From Ceratobasidium sp. AG-K (Eukaryota; Basidiomycota; Agaricomycetes; Cantharellales; Ceratobasidiaceae), in NCBI GenBank assembly GCA_037039685.1, contig JAWNGF010000007.1:868001-932000 (forward strand): a stretch of 64,000 nt of DNA, in the 5' to 3' direction. The position numbers were made by a program, and so were the translations under genes. The notes below the pieces were generated by a model that was not told the DNA's origin, made no database searches, and saw only the letters and a list, made by a program, of their open reading frames with translations. How positions within the stretch are numbered: the first letter of the stretch is position 1; the number at the start of each line of letters is the position of its first letter. Below are positions 1 through 10,902 of the stretch, one piece after another.

Positions 1-249
1 CCACCCGGGCGCATGATGAGGCGATGTGCCTCGGACATCATCTTCCACTGGCCGTCGATCCCTTGCGGACATTGGTGGCACTGCACTCACTGATCATATC
101 TTGGTACGAAACACGCGGCTTGATGGCACCGTACTTCGCATGGCCACTGGGGGAATATAAGACCTCCTGGGTGGAGGGCGTCTTCTGCCATCACTCTCTT
201 CATCCTCTCGTCTCCGCTTACGACCACCCAAAGAGTTACATTACCAGTC

Positions 250-1132
250 ATGATATTTTCGACTTTTGCAACCTTGTTTGCCTCCGCCCTGGCACTCGGC
301 GTTCAGGCCACTCCAACACCTAAATGGCACGGATGTGATGTCTCAGATGCTGAACTCGACCTACCATCCGAAAAAGGCATTACCATTCCGCACGGCATTG
401 AGCCTGAGTATATCACACTTGGTGTGGGAACTCAGGTAAGCATTTTATTCGTTCACTTCCATTTCCGTCGCACATAGCCCTAACTTTTTCTTTCTTTTCG
501 TATCATCAGAACTACACATGCACTGCAGCAGGAAACTACACCTCCGCAGGAGCGGTCGCAGTCCTAATCGACATCAGCTGCCTTTACGAGTCCAACCCCA
601 AGCTGTTCGAGGACATTCAAGATTACGTTTACAACCTCATTCCGATGTACAGCCACAATATGCCCACTTTACACAAGCTCGAAGCGGAGCTCGGGCATTA
701 CCCCTACATCATTGGTGATCACTACTTTATTCCCAAGGACGGTGCCATCGCGCCCGTGTTCGACTTTAGGGCACGCCACAAGCATGGGGATCACGAGGCT
801 TTCACGATTGACAAGCGGGTCGGGGTACGTATGCCGACGGGCCGACTAGAACCACTATTTGCTGAACTTGTTTAATCTAGAGCATCCCATCCCCCGAAGG
901 TCCCAAGAACGTCGACTGGCTACAGCTCGAAAGCACCGCCGGAAAGCTCTCCAAGTACACCTACCGTGTCGACACCCAAGGTGGCCAGCCTCCAAAGTCG
1001 TGCCACAAGGAGGGGCATACGATTACTGTCCCCTACACGACCAAGTACTGTAAGTCGAGTGGTGTCTGCGCTATGGGCGGAAACTTAACTCACTTGCCTG
1101 CTTCTTCAGGGTTCTTCAAACAGGAGTACTGA
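250..1132 (+). CDS. Secreted DUF3455-family protein
   Basis: Four exons at 250–435, 510–824, 881–1049 and 1110–1132, with GT–AG introns that keep one frame and end at TGA 1130–1132. The product is about 230 residues. It begins with a hydrophobic signal peptide (MIFSTFATLFASALALGVQA), then a region with GTQNYTC, an internal VFDFRARHKHGDHEAF segment and a C-terminal DTQGGQPP–CHKEG–VPYTTKYWFFK. The GTQNYTC start and the VDW/YRVDTQGG/YWFF end are those I associate with fungal DUF3455 proteins, often labelled malate-dehydrogenase-like without biochemical support. The likely location is extracellular. The ATG at 250 was chosen because it directly precedes the signal peptide. Molecular function is unknown. 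Confidence 0.85.
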
Positions 1133-1980
1133 GCTTCGGACATTGATGTAGTGGTCTGGGATGGGGTTTTGTAATGGACTATATCTGGGTTGGTCTATGG
1201 CTGTGGTTCAGATTGCTACTCTTTGTATTATTTCAACGACGATTACGTATGTAGCTCTTTTTCTGACGGCTTTCTCCGTATCAGACGGTGTGGTGTTGGT
1301 ATACGTAGGAAAAGAGGAAACTCGGTGCTTAATAAGGCCACAGTGGATGGTGCAAAATATTCGCATCCCAAAAGCGTTACTCGTATCGTGGTGTCAAGGT
1401 GAGAATTTTAGAGATAGAAGCCCCGGTTCACCACGCAGGCGATTTTTCTTACCCAGCGCATGCGAAGGCACTATAGTACCACGTCCTCGATTTGAATAAA
1501 GATCCAGATCTGAGTTCAGAGGCTGTATCTTAACGGAAGCCTGGTTGTCTGGCTCCTATCACAAGTCTTACGAACAAAATATCAGCGCATATATCTTGTG
1601 TACACGGCTAATCGAGGAGTGATGAAAGGATCTCGAATGTCGGAACCACAACTTGAATTCGATCAACTAGGTAAGTAGGGATGTATACGATCTCGTGTAT
1701 AAATCATCGTATAGAAGGGAGGGGCGATACTTTCAGGCTTGGACAGATGGGTCCAATCTACCTGTATGTAGTTACAATATGTGCAAACGTATTATCCGCT
1801 CAGACATCCTAAAGAGAAATAAAGCTGAAAAGTCGTAGCCAAAATCCGTGGTACATGCATACCGATACCCCTTGTAAACCCAATTGTAAGAAAACCCAAT
1901 CATATCACTGCTCTTCATTTAATTCAATGTTTTAGGGTCCGCGGCTTTTAGGCAAACCAAGTACTGTCCTGACCTGCGAT
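1133..1980. other. Intergenic spacer
   Basis: This spacer lies between the 3' ends of two convergent genes. It contains only short chance reading frames with no signal peptide, domain or intron structure. It presumably holds both 3' untranslated regions. No RNA gene or repeat was recognised. Confidence 0.6.
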
Positions 1981-3020
1981 TCATCTATCCGTACTACTAA
2001 ACCCTAAATTAGGTCCAGCATCCCTTTGCAAGCCAGATATGACGTTGTTCCCCGAGGTTGCGGAATTGGCTAATGACTGGAAGCTTGCTTGAGTAGACGA
2101 GGCCGGTGCGAAGGATTCAGGGTTTGTGGAAGATATAGCTCCTCCGTATGAGCCGGTGTTTTGAAGGTATCTCAGGAACGCAAGGTTGGGGTCGCCATAT
2201 CCCAGGAGTTGGTTGATATCTTCTTGGGTGTATGCGCCTCCGTGCATGAGCGGAGTTGCTCCAGCTGCGTCGGGTAGTTGACCGGGAGACTAGAGTGGAA
2301 GTAAGCGTAAGGATCCACATTGAAAGAATTTTATTCCAGTCCACTAACCTCCGTTCCAGTATCACTTCCTGGGCCCGGGGAGAAACCTGGTTCCGTCATT
2401 TTGTCGCCACCTTGACTTGAGGGAGTGTTACTGGCCGTGACTTGAGCCATGCCTGGTGGAAGCGTGTATCCGCGAGAAATGTAAGATGTCAAAGCGTTGA
2501 TTTGGATTTGAAGCGCATCTCGTTCGCGGCGCAATCGGGCATTGTCTGCTTGGAGGTGGTGGAGGACAGTGTCGACGGGTAGAGAGCCAGAGGAGATAGA
2601 CTCGGAGCTCGATGTTTCCGGAGGAGATATATAGGATGGGATTGACAGAGAATTTACTTCGCGTGGAATTGAGCCGTGGGGAGGTTGGAGCAAGGGACTA
2701 GAATCACTGGATGAGGTACGCGGAGCTCGGGTTGGGTCCAAGGCAATGGCGTCGACAATAGTTTGTAGGCGTTTAACATTTGCTTCGAGCTAGGACAATC
2801 GAATGGTTCAGAAACTTGAGTAGAATGCATAAAAAGAATGTTTACTCACTGTTTCCACATAGGCTTTCCTTCGAGCCCGGAGCCTAGCCTGGGCTTGTGC
2901 ATTACGTGATAATGGGCGGCTTTCCTTAGTTGATGCCGTCATGCCCATATCATCATCAGAATCGTGTGACTGTGATGCCACGCTAGCGTGACGTGGAGAA
3001 GCTCTGCGACCAGTCGACAT
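1981..3020 (-). CDS. bZIP transcription factor
   Basis: Three exons on the minus strand: 3020–2850, 2789–2349 and 2289–1981, all joined in phase 0, giving about 306 residues. The first exon ends and the second begins inside a basic leucine zipper: RNAQAQARLRARRKAYVET is followed by LEANVKRLQTIVDAI. The N-x2-AQ-x2-R-x-R pattern and the heptad leucines are the DNA-contact and dimerisation parts. A second coiled stretch (VLHHLQADNARLRRERDALQ) lies mid-protein. The rest is Ser/Pro-rich and probably disordered. The protein is expected to be nuclear and to bind DNA as a dimer. The start ATG is at 3018–3020. The intron placed exactly in the zipper is typical of fungal bZIP genes. Targets cannot be inferred. 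Confidence 0.85.
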
Positions 3021-3730
3021 GAGATACGGATGAGAGCTTTTGTGCATGCAGATGCAATACTTTTTCGTAGCTGAGACCGGGCTGACTTTTATAAGTGTAT
3101 AGCTACCTAGTCCGCACAGCAAAATAAAGTGCTCAGATTACATTACCGGCTGTGTCAATGTTTGCGCGAATTCGGCCCTGTGAATACAGAGCCTCGAAGC
3201 CGAAGATCAGCGCATGTGTAACATTCCGTAAGGCGTTACGCTAGCCAATCAGGATTCTCCGCGCGCTTAGCGCCTGTCGTCTCGCTCGCTCAAATAATTT
3301 GCCGGACGCCTCATCCCCGTGATACCTGTTGCAGACAGTTCAACCAGCGCGTGCGGCATGTCAAAACATAAAAATAGTACCAATGTGCGCTTGGAGGACG
3401 CATATGTAACTACGGAGCGATTCGCTGCATAGCTTGACGGTACGGTAGTGATGTCCAGCCAAATTACCTCAGATAGTCGATCCTCTCACAATGGAGTAAT
3501 CAGCCTGGCTCGGGACAGAAGCAGTAGCCTTCGCCAAGATTGGCCCTTGGAGCTGATTACTCCACGTTAATTGACAGCCGATCTGCTGCGTATCATCTAC
3601 TTGGTTGCTGCGGACTCTGCAACACCGTGCGCCTGACTCGACGCCTGTGTATGTGAGGGGACGCTACTCATGCGTTCTTCAGACATAAAGTTACAAGTGT
3701 TACAAAAGGATATCAACCCAACATTCCCAA
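3021..3730. other. Intergenic region upstream of the bZIP gene
   Basis: About 0.7 kb separates the bZIP start from the calpain 3' end. It has no convincing exon. It should contain the bZIP promoter and the calpain 3' untranslated region. I see no repeat or RNA gene. Confidence 0.6.
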
Positions 3731-6700
3731 TTAGATGGCCTCCTTTGTCCAGTGGATCACGGAACCGTGACGCAACTGGCCATTCACGGTCACGCCCGTC
3801 GAAGTCTTGGTATAAACACGCAATCCAACTGTGACGGCATTATCGCTATCATCCTCGGCCTGAATTTACCCGGTGAGCCATTTAAACACTGCATGAAGTA
3901 ATAGGGTGATCAACTTGCCGTTTTGGATAGATATGGGGTACGGTTAGGGTCCTCGATAGACACCATCGTATGATTCGGGTTGTGCGTCCCGGCGGCCATA
4001 CAGCCTTGGCACAAGTCGTAATCAGGGCATGAGATGCTAACAATATATCGTTAGTAGGCTTTCGGAACCGAGCCGAGAGTACTTACTCCATGCAGTGATA
4101 CAGCGTGCCTACGATCGGTGCCATCTAACCCATAATTAGCGCGGCTCAATGCTGTGCTCGGAGCAACCACAAGTCTCTTACCCCGCATCCGTCACAGTTT
4201 CGCTGGTGCATGGGGCCGGAGGGACCCTCATTGTCTCCAGGAGTTTGCACAGTGACTCCAACTTCCTCATGATCTTCGCCCTCGCCTTCTTCTTCGTTCT
4301 CCTCGTCCTCACCGCCCTCTTCGTTGGCTTCCTCCTCAGCCTCTTTATTATCTTCGTTGTCGTCGCCTTCTTCTTCGATGATTTCTGGGTTGGGCTGAAG
4401 GCGTATCATCTCGAGCTCAGTCAAATCTTTGGCCGCATAAGTACCTCGAGCAATTCGGAGGTGACGACTCAAACCACTGCAGCAATAATTAGCCAAGGCG
4501 ATCGCAGCGTGAACCCACACTCACCCATCAAAGTCTGAGGGAAAAATAGTTCACGCGAAATGAAGCCATGAGACAACCATTTCCAAGAGGGGGGATCAAA
4601 TGTGACGTACTAACGGCAATAGACTTGGCTTGCATCTGTTCCGTAAGGACCCGTGACAATTTCCTCGGTTTCATCGTCTTTTCGGATAAATAGTTCTAAA
4701 AATGGCAATTTAGTTATCGGTGCCGTATGGTTCTCGTATAGGCACTCACCGCCGCCCGAGTCATTTCGCGATCCAAGCGAACCTGTGTAATCAATCGCCA
4801 TGTCAACACGGGTAATTGGAGATGAGAAGCAAGATACCCACATGTACCACGTACTCGCCCGGCTCCAGGTCAATTTCGAGGTTGACGCTTCGGCGCCAAA
4901 ACCCGGCATGGCTCGAGCTCAGCAGTGGTTCTTCTTGCTCCTCGCCCTTGCGGAAAATGTTGAAGTCCATGTTCCAGACGTAACATCCGGTCAAAAATTC
5001 GAAGGAGCGTGTGTCGATCCGAGAGAGTACGATGATGGCGGGGGAGGCTTGCTCGATCGAAATGGTGACTACATCCCACGATAAGCCCTGAAGCAAATGC
5101 TAACATCAAGAGTCAACTCACAAGAAACGTCACCAAAATTCCAAGCACATGGGAATGGACGACACATGACCTCCATCCACATCGAGCTCATGGACCACGA
5201 AGAGTCAAACACACGGCAGCGGTCGATCACACTCCAGGTCTTCAAAAAGTCGGAATACTCCATCACAAACTCGCCGTCGTTGCCAAACTTGTGACCGATT
5301 TCGGGGAGGAGAGCCATCCACTCAGGTGTCCATTCCTTAGCACCGTCGGACCAACGTCCGTTCCATTCGTGGTGGCCCCACGGGTTCCGAAGGCGCACGA
5401 AACGCTTGCCATTGACTTCGACGGCACGGACGACCGAGTAGGCGTGAGCCTGCAAGAGACCTAGAAAGCAGTATGTAAGCAATTAGAATACCCGAACTAA
5501 GCGTGTTCGACGAACCGTTAATTTCCTCATCAGCGCCATCCTTCTTGATCGAGCACCCAAAGAGGCGATCCTCATTAGCAAGCATGAGTTCCTCGGTCCA
5601 GAATTTGTCGGTGTCCAAAATGTCCGAAATTTCAAGTTTAGTGGCGACCCCGCTGGATGTATTATGTAAGTGACCAGGGATGAATTGCGGTGATGCACAC
5701 ACATACCCAGTAAGGTCTTCAATACCTTCCGCTGCGAACCCTCCAATCATGGCAGAGTAGTCTCCTTGGAGTTTAGCGTACGCCTTCTCAATCAGAGGGC
5801 TAGGGAGAATATTAGCCCCAGATGAAGGATAGTAGGAAATCCACTTACACCCAAGTTTCTTCGTCATCTCCACACGACGCAAACATCAGCGTCTTGCTGC
5901 CCTTGCGTGCGGTTGCGTTGTAGTTGTCCTTGCTACGGTGGTAAAGCATTTGCTCGCGACCAGAAATCGATTCCCATTTCGGCACTTTGGTGAAGAGATA
6001 GTCGTCGATGATTACTTCCTCCCAGCCTGAGTCGCGGTAGAAAATGAAACCGTACCTACGAATCGGACGCGATCAGTGGAGTTAATATCGGGGAGAGAGA
6101 GACGAACTTACACTCCAACCTTCTCATCGCGCTTTAGAAGAGGAAACTATTAGGATATGACGGTGATGGTGGAATCATGTTCAACACTCACAGCGACGCA
6201 AATTTTTTCAATGAGCTGAGGCATAGTGGTCATAGTGGCCAATGCACTCAGGAACCAGCAATCTCCGAGCGAGCCTTGGGATATATCGCCTGCCTGGATG
6301 CCATCGACGATAAATTTGGGCTAAAATCCGAGATCGGTTGTTAGGAATAGGCAAGACGATCAGAGCACAAAAACCCCACATTATTGAATATTTCAGTTAC
6401 ACGCAAAACGTCGGCAGGATTGTGGCGGTCATCGTCCTCGACATCCAAGGTATGCAAGCAGCGATCGCGATCGTCGACAAGATCAAATTCAACATCTCGG
6501 AAGCGGCGGTTGCGCGCGCTAGGCAAGCGAATGAGTTTTACGAGCCCCAGAGTCAGAAAACATACTAACCGGCATTGTTTCGAAATCGTGGCGACCTTGT
6601 CCTTGCACCGCTGAATCGCGGCATCGAGGTCTGCAGTCACGAGCAAGCCCTGGGCGTTGAAGACTGAGTATTCTACAACGTGCAATAGGCAGGTATGTTA

Positions 6701-6846
6701 TGGCTCACCGCTTGCTCTTTGGGCTGCTTGAAGTGTTCGGTGTTCGTGCGCTTCATTTTACCGGCGTGCTTGCGAATCGTCTCATTCTCACCAATCTCCT
6801 TGGCGATTCGCTGTTGAAAGCCACGGACAGAATCACGGATGGGCAT
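3731..6846 (-). CDS. Calpain-type cysteine protease with C-terminal ZZ zinc finger
   Basis: Multi-exon gene. The catalytic core is complete: the active Cys lies in QGSLGDCWFLSALA (codon 6258–6260), His in QAHAYSVV (5445–5447) and Asn in RNPWG (5384–5386). It is followed by a calpain beta-sandwich (C2-like) region around 5100–4600, a long acidic Glu/Asp tract near 4270–4400, and a ZZ-type zinc finger (CDGC ... YHCMD ... CPDYDLCQGC ... HNPNH) around 4190–3960. The last exon (3859–3731) is joined through a GC–AG intron. Calpains are cytosolic Ca-regulated proteases; the ZZ finger is presumably a protein-interaction module. The ATG at 6846 precedes a conserved-looking N-terminus. An upstream in-frame GTG was rejected. 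The junction between exons 1 and 2 (near 6709/6670) did not resolve to a clean phase, so one boundary there is uncertain. Confidence 0.87.
3860..3918 (-). other. GC–AG intron of the calpain gene
   Basis: On the minus strand the donor reads GCAAGT and the acceptor ends TTCAG, giving a 59-base intron. Reading through it hits TGA at 3910–3912. Splicing it joins SKT to AEDDSDNAVTVGLRVYTKTS in phase 0 and extends the protein to TAA at 3731–3733. Confidence 0.6.
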
Positions 6847-7512
6847 CGTCGTAAGCCAAGAATAAGAGTATTGATATATCCCGGGGGGGAAGTGAAATCC
6901 GAGAGTCGTGCTGGGGCCCTTAAGTACCGAGGTTTCCTTCACTTTGCGCGCTCAATATCATGCCTCATCGCGACTAGCACGTACGATGGGAGGGCACTTG
7001 ATCCAGGCTGTCCATTCTCGGTGATTCTATCAATAGTCCGTGTCGGGCATCCATGCCGGAAGTAGGTTCGATGACGGAGTTGACTATTGAGGAAACGTCC
7101 CATCGCCAGAATAGGCAGTCAGGCGGTGCAGAAGGAGTTGGCCGTGACCCGATAAAGCAACCCCAGGAACACCGACAAGCAAGCTTTCACAGCCCCAAGA
7201 GCCCAATGCTATCAAAGCAGGACCATCACCCGTCTGGGCGCCTGTGGGACTATACATATATGAGTTAGCGATCGATGGCGTCGACCATGCGCTGATGGCC
7301 GAGCTATCAACCAGCACGACGGGGACCGTTTTTCATGCAGGCCACTCCCAAATTTTCGTAAACAACGTATCGAAGCGAATGCGTTGGAGAGATAAAATAA
7401 TAATATATCGGATGGAGATTGTGGTTGAGTTACAGTAATCGAGCCATCCAGTTTATACCAAGGGTCCACCGGAGCGCCACACAGAATAAGCGCTCCATCA
7501 ACCACCCACACT
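6847..7512. other. Intergenic region with unresolved reading frames
   Basis: This lies between the calpain start and the stop of the next minus-strand gene. Minus-strand frames at 7526–7440 (KVWVVDGALILCGAPVDPWY) and 7255–7084 look somewhat protein-like and are separated by a possible GT–AG intron (GTAACT near 7436). The first ATG overlaps the previous stop region. I could not recognise a family, so this may be 3' untranslated sequence or a small gene. Confidence 0.3.
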
Positions 7513-9124
7513 TTATTCATCATCATCGGGGACAGGGACGATCAGGCTGTTGCCAACACTGATGATCTTGTCTTTGAGGGAGTCCGGCAGAGAAGCCGTT
7601 GCGCGCGCGATCTTGTCCTCATCAGTCTGGAGTTCATCAGCGTTGGCCGGAATTTCAGCCCGGCGGCCAGTACTCCATTCGCGGAGCATGCGATCGGAGC
7701 GAGATAGTCTAGAGTGGCGCTTGGAGGTAGTGACGTTGGAGGCTTCGCATTGACTCATTATAGTGGCATAGGTGTCCGATGCAATGCCGGCGTTGAGCGT
7801 CCCCCAACCTTCACGTTCTGCACGAGGGAATTTGTCACTAGATGTAGTTCGGTTAGTGTATTGATCCCCGGACTGATCAAGTCCTGATTACTCACATGAA
7901 CACGTACCAACGGCGTGCCTTTTCGCCATTCTACAACCCCAAATGATAATTCAGTTTCCTGGATGTTCGCAGTAGACTTCGACTCACGAAGGTAAGTTCA
8001 TCTTTCAAACGCCAACCGACCCACCCCAACGCGATAATAGGGTACTTTCCCTTGGCCTCGTGTTGACACTATGCATAATATATGTGTTGAATACTTTGCC
8101 TTCCGATCTTCTGAAAGGGGTTACATACAGTGGTTGTAGTCATACTAGCCGTGCAATTCGAATTGGAAGCCCCGATATTGATTGCCCGTGAGATACTTGT
8201 CATCGTGCTTGTCTCAAAAGTCTGTGCTTTTGCAAACGTTTTCGTACTGATACGCGCCCAAAACTTCAATCTCGGGGACGATTGATGGCGAGGGCAAAGA
8301 TGCTTACTAGGTTTGGGTGAATGACACAGTTGTCGAGACTTTTCCAACCAGCGGGATCGAGCCCTAGTTCAGACGAGTAAGCCTTGCCCTCCAAGATTTA
8401 GGGGAGGGGTATACGTACAGACATGGTCATCGACACGCCTGCCGCAGTGGCGAAACTATCGGTTTCAGTGAGAGTAGTCGAGGTTTTGGTGCCGGATTGA
8501 ACATTGATGGTGACCGTACTATAGCGGCCATATCAGTAGGATGCGTTGGAATTTAAATGTTCAGCATACCCAGGCGCGTTGCTAGATTTGTCGATGAGGT
8601 TGACGGTGGAAGGGTTGCACTGCAGCTCTTGGGCTGGTTCAAAGACTGCGTTCCAACCCCTATACATAATCTGTTGAGTATTGATTGTGGGGCAAGCTTA
8701 TGAGGCACCCACTCGGCGCAAAACCAGTTCTCGTTGAACTTGGTGATGGACTCATGTCCAAAAAGAACCTCTTTGTAGGGGCGATCTGTGTGTCAAATCA
8801 AATTCAGACGTCACCTTCGCTAAAATACACTTGGCAAACGTACCAGCCGGAATACCAAGGTCACTGGATAAACGCTTATTAGCCTGAATTTTTGGATGGT
8901 GAGCGCAAGAATACTCACGCGAAGGCAAGTTTACGGATTGCCTCCTTTTTTGGAAATGATTCCCACTGATCCTTGTCCATCCTCTTGCAGCGAGGATCAA
9001 TTCCCACAGGGAGAGTAGATTGCGCATTGACAATGCTCGCGGCAGCAACTATGTCGTTCTACGATTTAGAATCCAGAACGTTTGTACATGACCTGTAGTA
9101 CTCACGGAAGGCTAGGAAAAACAT
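7513..9124 (-). CDS. Secreted protein of unknown family, Ser/Thr-rich strands
   Basis: About ten small exons. Exon 1 at 9124 is spliced to 9048, and that junction creates the clean signal peptide MFFLAFLAAASIVNAQ. Later exons are at 9048–8919, 8863–8844, 8785–8713 and from 8659 on, in a continuous frame to TAA 7513–7515. The mature protein has Cys-containing segments (GIDPRCKRMDKDQW, NENWFCAEGWN, LQCNPSTVNL), then alternating Ser/Thr strands (GTVTINVQSGTKTSTTLTET and FETSTMTSISRAINIGAS) either side of a glycine-rich loop. It ends with an acidic tail (VPVPDDDE). Length is roughly 340 residues. The paired amphipathic Ser/Thr strands recall aerolysin-fold proteins in general, but I have no motif that proves it. 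Function is unassigned; extracellular location is well supported. Confidence 0.68.
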
Positions 9125-10902
9125 GTTGGTCCGAGTATGTGACTAGATACCAGTGAACGAAAGGTAACGAAAAGAATGGATGTGAATAATAGGTGGAGCC
9201 GGCTCTGGAGAGATTTGTTGAGTAGGAGACAGAGCCACGCGACGCAGATTTATAGGAATCGGCCGCAACCAATGCTCGTCATCTATATTAGCATATATCC
9301 AGGGTCAGAGTGAAGGTCGTAGAATCCTGTTTGGTATATCGTCAAGCATTCAGCTTGGCATGGATGGCAGAAGCGGAGAAGAGTCGTGAGAGTTGTCAGG
9401 ATCTTCAGCCCGTCGTCGAGACGACCACATGGGACGGAGCCGGTAGAGTACACTCGACGATTCGGGAATCCGGCAGAAGCACGATGAGGCTGATATTCAA
9501 ATTGGCCAACTGATCAAGAAGCTGAGTCTCTTTCTTGTACATGTACTCGTAGCGAATCACAGATACTAGCCGACAGGAAGTCGGGGTACGCCCGAAGAGA
9601 GGCCAAGTGAGGGTACGAATGTGAAGGAGGTGATCATACTATGTTCCCACTTACCATAGTATTCCACCGATGTGCGCTCACGACTTGATGTAAAGGCATG
9701 TCAGCTTGGATGAAGGTTGCACATACAGATCATAATAGATCACCGAAGAATATTCAATACCAGCCACGTTCAACATAGCGACTTGAGAGGTGCCAAAGGT
9801 AAGAGGCCCCTTGGCCGCATTATAATGTCTGCTGGAGCAATACAATGTGATGGAATGGGCTGCTATGTGCGCGATGCGTGGACATCTTAGAGTCCCTGGT
9901 GGTAGTAGTGGTTTTCGAAATAACAATCATAGAAATAAACACTGTTGGGGGCCGAGGGACTGAATATTAGTGACCTGCACACTGAACCAAAAATGGCCGC
10001 TTTCAGTGACGTATTGTCTTAGGCTTCAGGCATTTTGCGCGTGGTTCGGGTTGATCCTTACCAAAAACAGTATATTTGAAATGATTGAGGAGCTAATTTG
10101 CCCCCCGGTCAGCCCTGGAGATAAGGTTCAGTGGAAATATAGCTGAAAGCGGCCACGGTCAGTGCTTTGGACCATGAGTTTTCAATGTTTAGATCGCAAG
10201 GATTCAGCCCGCCTAGCCCACACAGTGTAAAAGGGTCTGCTTCACTTCTTGACAATACTATAACGTGATAGATTTCTATGGTGCCAGTGTTTCGGTAGAT
10301 TCATAGGCATGCGTCACCGGCGGGGCGTTTCTTTATAATATCAAACGTCTATGGTTCTAAGCACATGCCCATTTTGTAGCTCGGATTCATGGTAATATTG
10401 GTCTCACTAAAAGGAGGGAGTGCGAATTCGGGAGTCAAACGTACTAATCTTTGGTGTCTCGAGGTCGCGAAGTCACTCCAATAAAATGGATGGCGGTAAC
10501 TGGGCCTCAGTCACTTCGACAGCACGAGTTACAGTCAAACCCCTCTATTACGATAAAAGAAGATGCCGAGCATTTAACCACCCTGGGTCCGCCATTGTAT
10601 CGTAAGAGCACAGTTGTCTGAAGGGCCTTGTACCTACTAGATCTGAGAAAATAATTGACGGGCAGTGGTTTGAGGGATAGAAATATGTTTATCAGTCGAC
10701 AAAAAATGTATCGTTATCAAGGGATTTGACTGTACTTGCAGATTCAAGGGGTTTTATCGGCACCAAGTTGCTAGTCATAGTGGGTCGTCATCATGCCGGT
10801 TGAGGATAAACCGGGGTAGGGGCTTGAAGCGTACTTTTGGCTTAGCCAGTGGCGTCTTCCGTGTCTTACGTAAAGTAGCTTTCGGACCTGTACTTGACCA
10901 CC
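9125..10902. other. Intergenic region
   Basis: About 1.8 kb between divergent genes; it should contain both promoters. A minus-strand frame near 9830–9740 (GPLTFGTSQVAMLNVAGIEY followed by a GTATGT donor) is the only protein-like stretch. It has no supported start or partner exon. No repeat or RNA gene was recognised. Confidence 0.45.

Noticed and set aside
1161..1499. Frame of 112 codons after the DUF3455 gene
   Set aside because: It starts about 30 bases after the DUF3455 stop, has no motif, and is most likely 3' untranslated sequence.
4149..4538. Plus-strand frame of 129 codons rich in Phe, Leu and Val, looking like a membrane protein
   Set aside because: It is the antisense of the calpain Glu/Asp-rich tract; GAG/GAA/GAT runs read backwards give CTC/TTC/ATC. 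No independent start or splice evidence.
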